Assembly (NCBI GenBank): GCA_016209345.1
Contig: JACQWH010000049.1
Coordinates: forward strand, 1 to 31,457
DNA length: 31,457 nucleotides
Source: Candidatus Uhrbacteria bacterium
Lineage (GTDB): Bacteria > Patescibacteriota > Patescibacteriia > JACQRZ01
Direction of reading: 5' to 3'
Shown here piece after piece: positions 8,701-15,553 of the stretch (positions are counted from its first letter, which is position 1; the number at the start of each line of letters is the position of its first letter). The notes below the pieces were generated by a model. That model had not been told where the DNA came from. It searched no databases and saw only the letters and a list, made by a program, of their open reading frames with translations. Both the position numbers and the translations under genes were made by a program.

Positions 8701-9421
8701 TCGCATTATTTTTTACTGCGGCGATGGTGCCCGCAACATGAGTGCCGTGAGCCACGCCGTCGGGAAGCGGCGTCTTGTCGTTACCCGTAAAATCATATCC
8801 GTGATTGCATCCACCGAGAAAAACACCGTTTTCATCCTTGCATTGCGATCCGTCCCACATGTTTGCGCTCAAGTCGGGATGATTATATCCCACGCCCGTA
8901 TCAACAACGGCAACGATCACTGTTCCTTTCGTCCCCTCATCAAGCGCCCACGCTTCGGGACCGTTTATATCGGCATTAGGAGTGCCGACAATTCCATTGA
9001 GGGTTTGACCGGTGTTATCAAGCCCCCACAAAGACCCCCTGCCGGGATCGTTCGTATTGATTGTGTCAACGCGGTATCGATAGTTTGGCTCCGCGTACTC
9101 GACGTTTGAATCCCGCTCCAGCTCGGTAATTGCCGTCTCAACTGATTGGTTATCGGCGATTGCAAGAATTGAGATGTTGTTCCCTTCCAAATCATCTTTT
9201 TTCTCCATTTTTCGAATACGGCCAAATTGATCGGACGCTCTCCTCCCCGATGCCGTTTCCAAATTTATTCTCTCCTTCTTATATTTCACCAACACCTCGC
9301 CCTCAACGTATTCGCGCGATTCGTCCGCGCGAACAGATGTCGGCAGCCCCAAAACCCCCATCATCGACGAGGAAATCATCACTGCAAAAAGAATCTGAGC
9401 GATTTTTTTTGATTGTTTCAT
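2714..9421 (-). CDS. Giant secreted subtilisin-like (S8) serine protease with Ig-like/DUF5018 repeats
   Basis: About 2235 residues. A signal peptide (about 1-32) and an I9-like propeptide (about 36-118) precede the S8 domain: Asp174 (VVDTG), His225 (HGTHVAG), oxyanion Asn316 (AAGND) and Ser566 (GTSMASP). A jelly-roll-like insert of about 180 residues (379-556) sits between the Asn and Ser regions. Next come a DUF5018-like unit (about 627-709), long beta-rich regions, three tandem 87-residue DUF5018-like units, two further related units, a run of about 22 Gly, a beta domain, and two 59-residue C-terminal repeats with the LGRPADAF motif. The start at 9421 is chosen because the signal peptide begins there and a promoter overlaps the upstream in-frame ATGs; an SD-like AAAAGG would instead favour 9493. 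Likely a surface or secreted protease/adhesin; its substrate is unknown. Confidence 0.92.
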   Translation of the reverse strand: MKQSKKIAQILFAVMISSSMMGVLGLPTSVRADESREYVEGEVLVKYKKERINLETASGRRASDQFGRIRKMEKKDDLEGNNISILAIADNQSVETAITELERDSNVEYAEPNYRYRVDTINTNDPGRGSLWGLDNTGQTLNGIVGTPNADINGPEAWALDEGTKGTVIVAVVDTGVGYNHPDLSANMWDGSQCKDENGVFLGGCNHGYDFTGNDKTPLPDGVAHGTHVAGTIAAVKNNAKGIIGVAPRAQIMALKVSEGRYINSAAAIRAIDFATQNGAKIINASWGGGGFSQSLYDAISRFRTAGGIFVAAAGNDGESNETYHHYPSDYDLDNIISVAATDQNDGLAYFSNFGSTSVDIGAPGTNIYSAISDSIQTPFSSETFESATPPAVPQGWTKNGNWGTTQLASGTILGTVLQGDVVNTPYAQTANTTATALSQNLAGINAAQMTFKSRCDTEYRIAYTDYMALEFSADGGAVFEEVMRWDEWDLDDNSDSAGSAEGTLSQKIPSEYLKNNFVFRFRWIANGNTDTGSSGGGCLIDDVSITTSGGEDGSADQYAFYSGTSMASPHVAGLAALIKGASPGLSSASVRTIILSSGDPLSSLAGKTTTGKRINAEKALRAVNPAKAITAFAFTSPAAQGLINESSRTITISVSANTNVTALAPTITITGASISPASLTAQNFTNPVTYTVTAGDGTTQQYVVTVEKLEQSALTISLDQGTPNASQAVVGTTQNAGAFLLRLEASVEDIAVKDITFRTTGTNQDAAVSSATLWTAPAATGPWTQAGSSSVFIDDGALPGYVRWTFPTQPGILVQKTSPVFLLLKPTYASSFGLSGLMPAFMLGDIQASGTASLSSLSANGSGLTNDSGIIVRSNGSAVYTDSGENTSMSALSAASTVLLTAGSTLFAPGDIIFIDQDNEGDWDSATEELMVVLADTGAGLTVSRAAFGTVAGTYTVGKNIYRLDNASAVRGIVGKPTTILNTKLSFQVNSGSPSGVGSSGSAQEVLRFDAKAESSSMSSNATITRVDLTVLKNVATVNNVKLYEIGTNTQTPCSALSQEKWRCLLIENNSISDGGVRTYTVRADVGYGTGGSINGTLQFSIASLGTSDTANDANDVLWSDGTTPQDWVNQSSAQMNGPTLTSAQGPFDTSRPTISSLVFAHSGADNALAAGDSIIVTFSEMMDPSDIAQGLIPGGSAVTLADGAVGDVSLAATTGVVTIAGIATTDIDAGAPPAGAAYTTTASLDTTGTILTITLSAIDSGTGLLSAANVFGDITAVETSISDVNGYLLADSAVTASGIISPTMKIMTAFRFSDPAAGGVINEANHTIAVSVPFGTNVTALIPTIAITGATVSPASGVVRDFTNPVTYTVTAADGTTQAYVVTVTSAKNSAKAISIFGVSTPSGSGVVNEANHTIAVSVPFGTNVTALVPTIVMTGVSISPASGVAQNFTNPVTYTVTAQDGSTQAYVVTVTPSKNPAKAITDFSVSALIVSGTINESAHTIALTVPFGTNVTALVPTIVMTGASVSPASGIAQNFTNPVTYTVTAADGTTQGYGVTIVFVAPSAVATVVSQIYTVSAVAGGVGIISNIPFATSKATFLAGLAKAENHQTWNTGSVTDPVASGNTLVVTAQDGKTTATYALNVASDPGAKIITSFIIDVDNSSFAPQGIIDAKNYTVVVTLPFGSSATALVPRITIMGTSISPASGVAANFTTPVTYTVTAADGTTQAYAVSVKVASAKQTIPDKDGVATTTKDAPEVIVSSSTQAVTVTTNSDTPSPGINYGALITGGKGVIPKTTIDAPGADVSIPSSTTVTSADTSWNGVVAAPVETTVTLPETSGQTKTVSKAIEVGLSTGSLTFDKGIRIVIPNQIGKNVGYMRQGSALTEINAVCASDDQAVGNALAANSECKIDSGTSLVIWTKHFTTFVVYTQTASSSSGGGGGGGGGGGGGGGGGGGGGGVSHSAVATPQITRPIRPDGGFRIVINNGDVTTQNIGATVTLFAGKDVTHMMISNTPDFAGATAVPFSQNAPWRLSDGAGVKTVYVKFFDSQKNGSPVVSDAIIVEENDFARSESSPAPLAQTQALPMQSQPRGQVLGVKVSRTQTMMSKPSALAARLSGSILLQTEGKGEAWYVNPDNKKRYYLGRPADAFAVMRALGLGVKHTLLTRTEPYYGRLLGKILLDVESRGEAYYISPKDKQRHSLGRPADAFRTMRSFGLGVTNKNLETIEIAAAK
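2717..3070 (-). repeat. Two tandem 59-residue C-terminal modules (LGRPADAF repeat)
   Basis: The last 118 residues of the giant subtilase are two consecutive units of exactly 59 residues. Each has the pattern GxILLxxExxGEAxY, then a KxR pair, LGRPADAFxxMRxxGLGV. The position at the extreme C-terminus suggests surface attachment or binding. I associate this module with secreted Patescibacteria proteins, but I know of no assigned function. Confidence 0.85.
3539..3604 (-). repeat. Poly-glycine tract (about 22 Gly codons)
   Basis: Uninterrupted run of GGN codons within the giant subtilase, separating the repeat region from the C-terminal beta domain. The third bases are mixed (C, T and A), so it is not a pure triplet repeat. 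It probably forms a flexible linker. Confidence 0.9.
4725..5506 (-). repeat. Three tandem 87-residue DUF5018-like units
   Basis: Three successive units with period 261 bp, each ending in a VTYTVTAxDGxTQxY pattern. DNA identity is high: 49 bp at 4846-4894 is identical to 5107-5155. Related single units lie near 7290-7545 and 4205-4470. Confidence 0.85.
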
Positions 9422-9483
9422 AAAAAAGACGTGGCGATGAACGGTATCGAACGCGTCAAGGCGCATCTCGCGCCGCGCCCATA

Positions 9484-9512
9484 GGTATATCATGGGCATA
9501 TCCTTTTGTCAA
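9484..9512 (-). promoter_or_regulatory. Candidate promoter for the subtilase gene
   Basis: On the minus strand TTGACA and TATACC are 17 bases apart. The predicted transcript start, near 9477, leaves a leader of about 55 bases before the chosen start at 9421. Confidence 0.5.
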
Positions 9513-9563
9513 TGGTCTAAGGACCCGTCAAAAAACAAGGATACCTTCCCAAAACAGCTAATT

Positions 9564-12500
9564 TTATGCGGTGTTCGTTGGCTGCGGGGGTATTCCACCA
9601 ATCGGCGCTTCCCCTGCCGGCTGGGCGGGCGGGAGCGGTGGTGCCGCCTCGGGCGCGGATTGTTCTTGAGACGAAACACTCGGCTCGCCATCCGGACCAT
9701 GCTCTGTCTGCGCGAGGGAAGGAGTGGACGCCGATGATTGTATAATCACCGGAATATTTGTTTTGATGAATGCTTTTTTGCCCTTCACGGTGAAGGGATC
9801 GCCATAATAAAGATGATGGTATTTTGCAACATGCATACTTTTTGGAACGGGAAACTGATACCCCTCTTTCGTCACGGCAAGAAGATATTTGCCGGTTGGC
9901 GTCAGGAAGCTAAACCGTCCGAAGTAATCCGTAAGACGCGTGCGCAGCATCTTGCCCTCTTGCGCGTCAAAAAGAGTAATGGCGGCAAGTGGCACCGGCG
10001 CAAGCGTGAGCGCATCAAACACAAGCCCCCATGATTTTTCAGATCTCAGGCCAAGAGCAATCTGCGTGACAAGAAAAAAACCATTGAACCCAAGAAGCGT
10101 ATAATTTATCGGATTGGGGATATAGAGAACGAGAATTTCGCTGATGAGAAAACCAACCAGCAGCGGCGCGAGTGGATTTTTTCCCACGAACGTCTTCCAC
10201 CACTTCACAAGATGAAATGCCTGCCCAACAACCGCATGGTCAAAAACGGGAGGATCCAACGGAATACTCAAAGTCATTGCCTGGTCGGGCGTTGAAATCG
10301 CAAACGATTCCTGGCGATAAATATGCGCATAGTCGCCATCAATGCTCCCCTTCACGATATGCGAGGGAAACACGAGCGGATTTTTCGTCGCGGTAATGTA
10401 GTACTGCCCCGGAGGCGCGAGGAAGCTGAACCGTCCGCTTTTATCAGTCACTTGCGTCTCGATGAGGCGGTTTGACGCTTTTTCAAACAGTCGTACAATG
10501 ACCAGATCGATGACGTTTTTTGTAATGGCGTTATACACCACCCCCCAGGATCTTCGTTTTTTTCGAATACCGAGCAGCGAAAGAAGCCAGGAGAAAAAGT
10601 GATTGATGTAGTAATACCAATTCAACGCATTCGTCACGAGAGAGGGGTTGGCAACACCCACAACAGGCACTGCAACCGCAGCCGTCGTCTGAATAAGCGG
10701 CTCATTCTGCTGGACCGTTTTTCCCACTTGTTCGTTAAGCGCTTGTATCTGATTGAGAAACGGCAATGCGTATGTCAAAAGATTTGCCTGAAGCTGGGAG
10801 GTAATAATCGTGCGCAGCTTTATTATCTGCACTTGATCGTCGATGTAGATAATCTTCAGCTCAACATCCTGCTCACCGCTTTGTGCGGGAATCTTTATCC
10901 TTGCCCCGAAACAATCGCGGCTCTCATTGTAGGCAAGGGGATAGCGCGTCGAGGCGATGGAAAGAATAATCTTCTTCACCGGCTTCTTAAAAAGTTTGGA
11001 AGAAAGGCAGAGGTCAACGGTACTGTTTCCTCGCGCAACAAACTGATCCCCGCTTAATGCAAGTGCCGTATTTTTGTCCGAGTCGGTCAGGTTTAAATCG
11101 TCGGGGGCGATATCCGACACGACCGGCGTGATCTCAAATGTTGGATACGCAACCGTTTCCTTTTCAACAAATCCGGGCATGCTTCTTCCCGTAAGAGCAA
11201 AAAACGTCTTTGGGGCCACCGTAATCGTCACCATATTTTTCTCCGTATCGAGCACATATTCAACCTTTTGATTACAGTCCTCCGGATCATAGGCAAGCGG
11301 ACGGATAGATTCTTCAGCAAACCCCTGCCGATCCACGTCTATTTGGGAATACTGGATGGTAAAGCGAACAGGACGCCGCGCAACAACAGTCACATCCCCG
11401 GGATTTTTTGGCGCGCTATTTGCGGCCTGCAAACTGTATGCGATTCTTCCAAGGATTGGCGTCTTTTTTATATTCACGCATCCTGTCCAGTCGGTTGAAA
11501 TATCAAACGGCATGGGCGTCACCGTGGTAATGACCGACGTTGAAAGTCCATCGGCAGTCAAAAATGTTCCCGATTGTATAAGCGCCTGCGCGCCGCTTCC
11601 ACCGACCGCGTTTGACACGCCGACCACATAGGGCGAACCGCCCAAGCCGGTTGCCGCCGGAACAATGATACTTTCCTGTCGAGCGATGGGCTCATTCGTT
11701 ACGGCCGGTGCCAAAGCGGGAGCAGGGGGTTGCTCCGGCGCCGCTTCTCTTGGTGCCGGGGCAGGAGTGGCGGGAGTGGCTGGAACTGCTTTTGATTCGG
11801 TTTTCGGAGCGACGATCGTTTCAGCGCTCGAGGGTGCCGGCGGCGGTGCCGCTTCGGTTTGCGATGATGTCGGCGTGCTTTCTGTCGTCGACGACGTGCT
11901 TTGCGTTGTTTCGGTTGTGCTTGCAGAAGGTGTGGTGCTTGTCGTGCTCGACGATGGCGAAGATGTCGCGGCGCTGCTTGTCCCGGACGGAATGTTTGCC
12001 GTGCCACTCACGCTGACACTTGAGTTTGACAACAGTGAAACGGCAAAAAGCCCAACATCGGATCCGGCAACAATGCTCACATAGCTGCTTCCGGCGCTGC
12101 CAGCATTTGTCATCTGGGCATTCCCGCTATTGGCGTGCGTCCCGACAAGAATTGTCACCGTTGCCCCGGATGCAATGGCGGCACAAGGCGACGTGCATGA
12201 TGTGGGATAGGTAAACGTAATAAGGCCTCCGCCCGCGACCGATACGCCCCACGTATTCGCACCGGCACTTGCACCAAGCGTCTGGTCGACCCCACCGTAT
12301 GAAAGATCGACATCGGTATAATCAACCGATCCGATACTTGCAACGATTGATGTCAAATTTACAATGATGGTTCCAGAACCGACACCGGTTGCCGACCGAA
12401 ATGTAATGGTGTGGTTTGCCGCCGTACTTATCTTGGACGATGTAAGCGTATCGCTCAAGGAACTCAGGTTTGCCGCCTGAACATTTGTGTAGGACAGAAT

Positions 12501-12575
12501 GGCAAAAGAAAGCGCCAAAAAGAGCGCGAATATGCCGAATAATTGTATTCCTTTTTTAACCTGTTCGCGAGCCAT
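9564..12575 (-). CDS. Large membrane protein with two carboxypeptidase-regulatory-like (CnaB-type) domains
   Basis: A 1003-residue protein. A signal peptide or membrane anchor (about 10-34) precedes a beta-sandwich domain (about 36-195), a Ser/Thr/Pro-rich linker (about 196-300), a beta-rich middle region (about 310-590), a membrane segment (about 651-670), a carboxypeptidase-regulatory-like domain (about 675-775), a membrane hairpin (about 801-842), a second such domain (about 849-945) and a Pro/Glu-rich tail. Both regulatory-like domains share SWGxV and a GRFSFLxPxGxY core. Basic residues (RKKRR after the first segment) favour a cytoplasmic side for both, which is unusual. The ATG is 4 bases after the upstream gene's stop, so the two are probably translated together. 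No specific function is recognised; a cell-envelope structural role is inferred. Confidence 0.85.
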   Translation of the reverse strand: MAREQVKKGIQLFGIFALFLALSFAILSYTNVQAANLSSLSDTLTSSKISTAANHTITFRSATGVGSGTIIVNLTSIVASIGSVDYTDVDLSYGGVDQTLGASAGANTWGVSVAGGGLITFTYPTSCTSPCAAIASGATVTILVGTHANSGNAQMTNAGSAGSSYVSIVAGSDVGLFAVSLLSNSSVSVSGTANIPSGTSSAATSSPSSSTTSTTPSASTTETTQSTSSTTESTPTSSQTEAAPPPAPSSAETIVAPKTESKAVPATPATPAPAPREAAPEQPPAPALAPAVTNEPIARQESIIVPAATGLGGSPYVVGVSNAVGGSGAQALIQSGTFLTADGLSTSVITTVTPMPFDISTDWTGCVNIKKTPILGRIAYSLQAANSAPKNPGDVTVVARRPVRFTIQYSQIDVDRQGFAEESIRPLAYDPEDCNQKVEYVLDTEKNMVTITVAPKTFFALTGRSMPGFVEKETVAYPTFEITPVVSDIAPDDLNLTDSDKNTALALSGDQFVARGNSTVDLCLSSKLFKKPVKKIILSIASTRYPLAYNESRDCFGARIKIPAQSGEQDVELKIIYIDDQVQIIKLRTIITSQLQANLLTYALPFLNQIQALNEQVGKTVQQNEPLIQTTAAVAVPVVGVANPSLVTNALNWYYYINHFFSWLLSLLGIRKKRRSWGVVYNAITKNVIDLVIVRLFEKASNRLIETQVTDKSGRFSFLAPPGQYYITATKNPLVFPSHIVKGSIDGDYAHIYRQESFAISTPDQAMTLSIPLDPPVFDHAVVGQAFHLVKWWKTFVGKNPLAPLLVGFLISEILVLYIPNPINYTLLGFNGFFLVTQIALGLRSEKSWGLVFDALTLAPVPLAAITLFDAQEGKMLRTRLTDYFGRFSFLTPTGKYLLAVTKEGYQFPVPKSMHVAKYHHLYYGDPFTVKGKKAFIKTNIPVIIQSSASTPSLAQTEHGPDGEPSVSSQEQSAPEAAPPLPPAQPAGEAPIGGIPPQPTNTA

Positions 12576-12579
12576 ACGC

Positions 12580-13521
12580 TTATTTTTTCATGCGCACTAC
12601 ATCAATAAGGGTAAGAAAAAATCGTAAAAGCAAAACAATACAGAGAGAAGCCAGCGCGTACCCGACATAGGAAAGGACGGGCGCAGTGATGAAAAATGAC
12701 TGGTTCGCCATGAGTCGTCCGGCCTCTTGGGTATCAAGCGCAAGTGTTGCGGTATACGGACCAAAGGCAAACGCGCCATCCCATGTTCCGTACAGTTCGC
12801 GCGTCGATCCGGGCAGTATGCTTCCGTTGGGATGCTTTTGAAAAACACTGACAAGTGAGCTGTCTTTTTGCGCAAGGACGGGCACGCGGGCAACGACTGA
12901 TCCGAAGATGTTTTTTATCTCAATCGTCCCTTCCGGATAAAAATGGACACCGCCATCGTTGCGCACCTTTGCAACGAATACGAGCGGGAGCGACAGGCCA
13001 AACCAACTCTGCTGTTGGCGAGAAAATTGCGCGACACTCGCTTTGTGCTCAACAGCCCCGGGAACAGTGATGGCGATATTGACCCCCGGACTCAAGGAAA
13101 GTCCGACGGGTCCGCCAGCCCCTTTTGTGTTCCATGTAACTACCGCATACTGTCCTCCCGCCTTTGCCGTTTTTGGAATCGAAACGGTGACGGGAATGTC
13201 CTTCTCTTGCCCGGGAGCAAGCGATATGCCCTTCGAGTCAGCCAACCCTATCCATGCTCGCAGCGACGCATCGACGGGAAGAGACGCAAGCTCGGGAAAT
13301 CCACGCTCATCCTGCGATACCACCGCGTACAGTGAAGGCGCCACCGTAATGCGCGAAGACGAATCGTTTTTGAGATGAACGGTTTGCGACATGCTTGTAC
13401 CTTTTGCCATCTCATACTCAAGGAAGGTTGGGGAAAGCTGAATGGCGCTGACAGATACCGGTACGCTGAGAAGCACCGTTATGTCAAAAAGGACGAAAAA
13501 GAGTAAAAAGAACTTATTCAT
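12580..13521 (-). CDS. DUF916-like Ig-fold envelope protein with C-terminal membrane anchor
   Basis: A 313-residue product. A signal peptide (about 1-26) is followed by two beta-sandwich domains, beginning with LSPTFLEYEMAKG and including a PGQEKDIPVTVSIP stretch typical of DUF916-type domains, and one C-terminal membrane segment (about 281-303) with a short basic tail. This matches the layout of DUF916/DUF3324 proteins that anchor WxL-type surface proteins in Firmicutes, though the similarity seen here is only in pattern. The start at 13521 is chosen for the signal peptide. A GGGAGG lies about 23 bases upstream, too far for ordinary use, and an alternative GTG at 13557 overlaps the promoter. 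It is the first gene of a pair with the 1003-residue protein, suggesting both act in the same envelope structure. Confidence 0.7.
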   Translation of the reverse strand: MNKFFLLFFVLFDITVLLSVPVSVSAIQLSPTFLEYEMAKGTSMSQTVHLKNDSSSRITVAPSLYAVVSQDERGFPELASLPVDASLRAWIGLADSKGISLAPGQEKDIPVTVSIPKTAKAGGQYAVVTWNTKGAGGPVGLSLSPGVNIAITVPGAVEHKASVAQFSRQQQSWFGLSLPLVFVAKVRNDGGVHFYPEGTIEIKNIFGSVVARVPVLAQKDSSLVSVFQKHPNGSILPGSTRELYGTWDGAFAFGPYTATLALDTQEAGRLMANQSFFITAPVLSYVGYALASLCIVLLLRFFLTLIDVVRMKK

Positions 13522-13558
13522 GTAAAAACAAGAATGGTTATCCACCTCCCTGCTCACT

Positions 13559-13587
13559 AGTATACCGAATTTTTATTAATACTCCAA
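13559..13587 (-). promoter_or_regulatory. Candidate promoter of the surface-protein gene pair
   Basis: On the minus strand TTGGAG and TATACT are 17 bases apart (3/6 and 5/6 matches). The predicted start lies about 30 bases before the ATG at 13521. Confidence 0.45.
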
Positions 13588-13596
13588 ATAAAGATC

Positions 13597-13986
13597 CTAC
13601 AATAGTTCCTCACCGATATCGACATCCTGAATATGGCGAATCTCATTTGCGTCGGCGCCTTTCGCGCGGGACAATGCAATAATGTCAAACCGAATATACA
13701 TCTGCGGCACTTGCGGATATGCGCGAAGATATGCCCGCGCCGCGCGTGCGATGCGCCTCTTTTTCGCACCACCTACGGCCTCCTCGGGATACCCGAAGCG
13801 CGATGACGAACGCGCCTTTACTTCAACAAAAACAAGAGTGTCTTTCACCCTTGCAATTATATCAATTTCCCCGCCCTTTACGCGATACTTGCGTTTGAGA
13901 ATCGCATATCCCCGCCGCGCCAGAAAATCTTGTGCCTCACCCTCGCCCTTGTCACCGACCATTATCATTGAACGAGCGTTCACCAT
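13597..13986 (-). CDS. yraN: YraN/UPF0102 family endonuclease-like protein
   Basis: A 129-residue protein, the usual length for the family. It has the restriction-endonuclease-like core: Glu17 in GEGEAQDFL, GGEIDIIAR (Glu40, Asp42) and VFVEVKAR (Glu55, Lys57), then the GGAKKRRIARAA helix. The family has a PD-(D/E)XK nuclease fold and is linked to DNA processing, but its precise role is poorly defined. In many bacteria it lies next to rnhB; here rnhB is about 1.6 kb upstream on the same strand. The start could instead be the Met at 13968; neither has a clear ribosome binding site. Confidence 0.93.
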   Translation of the reverse strand: MVNARSMIMVGDKGEGEAQDFLARRGYAILKRKYRVKGGEIDIIARVKDTLVFVEVKARSSSRFGYPEEAVGGAKKRRIARAARAYLRAYPQVPQMYIRFDIIALSRAKGADANEIRHIQDVDIGEELL

Positions 13987-14065
13987 ACTACAAGCTATAG
14001 GTTAGCTTGGTAAATAAATCGGTACACCATGAAATCGTCAAAGAATTGTCACATTTCGCCGAAGC

Positions 14066-14162
14066 TGTCATTCCCGCGGAGGCGGGAATCCAGAATAAAA
14101 ATAAATCCACATAAGGAAACACCACAATGATATACTGGATCCCGGCCTACGCCGGGATGACA
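14066..14162. repeat. Interspersed inverted-repeat element, copy 1 (MITE/REP-like)
   Basis: A 97-bp non-coding element starting TGTCATTCCCGC and ending GCCGGGATGACA. Inside are a CCCGC/GCGGG hairpin at the left, a CCCGGC/GCCGGG hairpin at the right, and inverted ATCCAG/CTGGAT boxes. Outer arms at 14000-14013 and 14205-14218 match in inverted orientation at 13 of 14 bases, so the whole intergenic region may be one larger element. A relative lies at 20741-20892. It fills the 233-bp gap between the yraN-like gene and the small membrane protein gene. Confidence 0.75.
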
Positions 14163-14219
14163 ATGCTTTGGCGGTTTCAAGAGAATAGAAATGTACTCAT
14201 TTCATTACCAAGTTAACCG

Positions 14220-14645
14220 TTAACGCTTTCCTTTCCGCGGCAAATACTTCCGCGCGTACTCCCGTTCCCTGTCTCGTCCAACGCGCTGGGGTACTTCAAA
14301 ACGAATATAGTAAAAAATATAATAGGCCCAAACAATAACGCCGAGCACCCAAACGACAAACCAATACCGTCCGGAAAAGAATGGGATGATTTCGTATGCA
14401 AAGAAAAGCCAAACAAATCCCAGTACTCCCATCGTTAACGACATCCTCTCAAGGCGATAGACAAACTCCTTGTGGTATCGCGAAAGCGAGACGATATACT
14501 GCCTGCCCATAGAGCGCAACAGTATTTTGAACACAATAAACAGCCCGAAAATGACAGCAAACAACAGGGCTGTCTGATCGCTCAGTTGTCCGGGATTCGG
14601 TGTAAGCCAATAACGAATGTTCATGAGGTCTGAAAGTCCAGTCAT
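14220..14645 (-). CDS. Small integral membrane protein, unknown function
   Basis: About 141 residues with three predicted membrane segments (about 25-45, 68-86 and 94-114) and a basic C-terminal tail ending RKYLPRKGKR, probably cytoplasmic. A family is not recognised. The Met at 14645 is chosen because the promoter 45 bases upstream gives a normal leader; a Met at 14624 is also possible. Neither has a Shine-Dalgarno site. The gene stands alone, with its own promoter behind the methyltransferase gene and the repeat element downstream. Confidence 0.7.
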   Translation of the reverse strand: MTGLSDLMNIRYWLTPNPGQLSDQTALLFAVIFGLFIVFKILLRSMGRQYIVSLSRYHKEFVYRLERMSLTMGVLGFVWLFFAYEIIPFFSGRYWFVVWVLGVIVWAYYIFYYIRFEVPQRVGRDREREYARKYLPRKGKR

Positions 14646-14689
14646 ACGAGAAACGTGCAAAAAAATACGGATAAATGATTAACGCTCTC

Positions 14690-14718
14690 ATCATACCCGC
14701 TCACCATTCACTCGTCAA
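14690..14718 (-). promoter_or_regulatory. Strong candidate promoter for the small membrane protein
   Basis: On the minus strand TTGACG and TATGAT are separated by exactly 17 bases, each matching consensus at 5 of 6. It lies directly after the methyltransferase stop codon. Confidence 0.6.
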
Positions 14719-14721
14719 TAT

Positions 14722-15279
14722 TTATTTCTTAAACACGACAGCGTAGTGAAAATCGCCGACATCGAAGGTCTCAAGAAATCCTAGATTGCCATCCATCCCA
14801 ATCCTTTGAACGCTGTCAGGGGCGATACGAAGCTCCTGGGGCGGACCAAATACACCCCCGGTTTTCTTCCAGTCGATGACAACAACTTTCCCTCCATCCC
14901 GCACAAGGCGCGCTGCCTCCTGCATCATGCTCGCATGATTTTTGTTTTGAAAAAGCACATTGGCCAAAATGGCGACATCGCATGATTTTTCCGGAATTTG
15001 CGCCGCCCCCACCCGCTCTAAATCACTCCAAACAATCTTCACATTTCCGATATTTTGAATCTTGAGCGATGCCTCAAGGGAATTCAGCACTTTTTTCTGA
15101 ATATCAACCGCATATACAAGACCGCCGGACCCAACCATCAGCGCAGTTGGCGCAACAAAGTGCCCGCCACCGCCACAGCCAAGATCAGCGACCGTTTGAC
15201 CGGAGCCAATGTCAAGACGCTTGAGTAATTCAGGAACATTTATAAGGTTTGTACCGCCTTTTAACAAAAGTGATTCCAT
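14722..15279 (-). CDS. Class I SAM-dependent methyltransferase
   Basis: A 185-residue Rossmann-fold methyltransferase. Motif I is VADLGCGGGGHFV (about 34-46), the acidic residue of motif II is in VYAVDIQ (about 63-65), and the later motif DVAILANVLFQNKNHASMM precedes the DGGKVVVIDWKK strand. The pattern resembles UbiE/MenG and arsenite methyltransferase-like small-molecule enzymes, but nothing in the sequence fixes the substrate. The ATG at 15279 has no good ribosome binding site. Upstream is a long structured intergenic region that would lie in the leader if transcription comes from further up. Confidence 0.88.
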   Translation of the reverse strand: MESLLLKGGTNLINVPELLKRLDIGSGQTVADLGCGGGGHFVAPTALMVGSGGLVYAVDIQKKVLNSLEASLKIQNIGNVKIVWSDLERVGAAQIPEKSCDVAILANVLFQNKNHASMMQEAARLVRDGGKVVVIDWKKTGGVFGPPQELRIAPDSVQRIGMDGNLGFLETFDVGDFHYAVVFKK

Positions 15280-15387
15280 TGTTTCTATATTTCAAAATAA
15301 TTCAGTCAAATACAAACATTCCAAGCACTATGCCGGTAATTTTAAACAACACAAAACTAATTGTTTCGTCTAAGTTTCCTTGTTTCC

Positions 15388-15482
15388 TTTTTTTGAAACC
15401 TGCGCGGCCCTATTGATTTTGTGACCACGCAGGTTTATTTTTTTGAAATCTCTACGAGCCCTATTTTACGGCATCGGAGATT
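15388..15482 (+). ncRNA. Two related tandem hairpins in an intergenic region (possible structured RNA)
   Basis: Two units about 50 bp apart, each starting with seven T then GAAA, then a hairpin with GCCCTATT in the loop. Unit A pairs AAACCTGCG (15396-15404) with CGCAGGTTT (15428-15436). Unit B pairs AATCTC (15447-15452) with GAGATT (15477-15482), plus CGA/TCG inside. Stem sequences differ but stay complementary while the loop is conserved, as expected for a structured RNA. Strand is uncertain; plus is favoured by the terminator downstream. Confidence 0.4.
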
Positions 15483-15506
15483 AAGGCACCTTTTGTTCTG
15501 TCTTTT

Positions 15507-15532
15507 GGGAAACTATTTTGGTTTCCCTTTTT
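15507..15532 (+). terminator. Intrinsic terminator on the plus strand
   Basis: GGGAAAC and GTTTCCC form a perfect 7-bp stem around TATTTTG, followed by five T on the plus strand. No plus-strand protein gene precedes it, which suggests an untranslated transcript from the intergenic region. It lies 22 bases from the end of the oppositely oriented rnhB. Confidence 0.6.
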
Positions 15533-15553
15533 CATTATTATATCACACTTTCA

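Noticed and set aside
9422..9499. N-terminal extension of the giant subtilase using upstream ATGs
   Set aside because: The signal peptide begins at 9421 and a promoter overlaps the extension; an SD-like AAAAGG upstream keeps some doubt.
9520..9563. Terminator after the 1003-residue protein gene
   Set aside because: An AAGG/CCTT stem with a T-run is present, but a 4-bp stem is too weak to claim.
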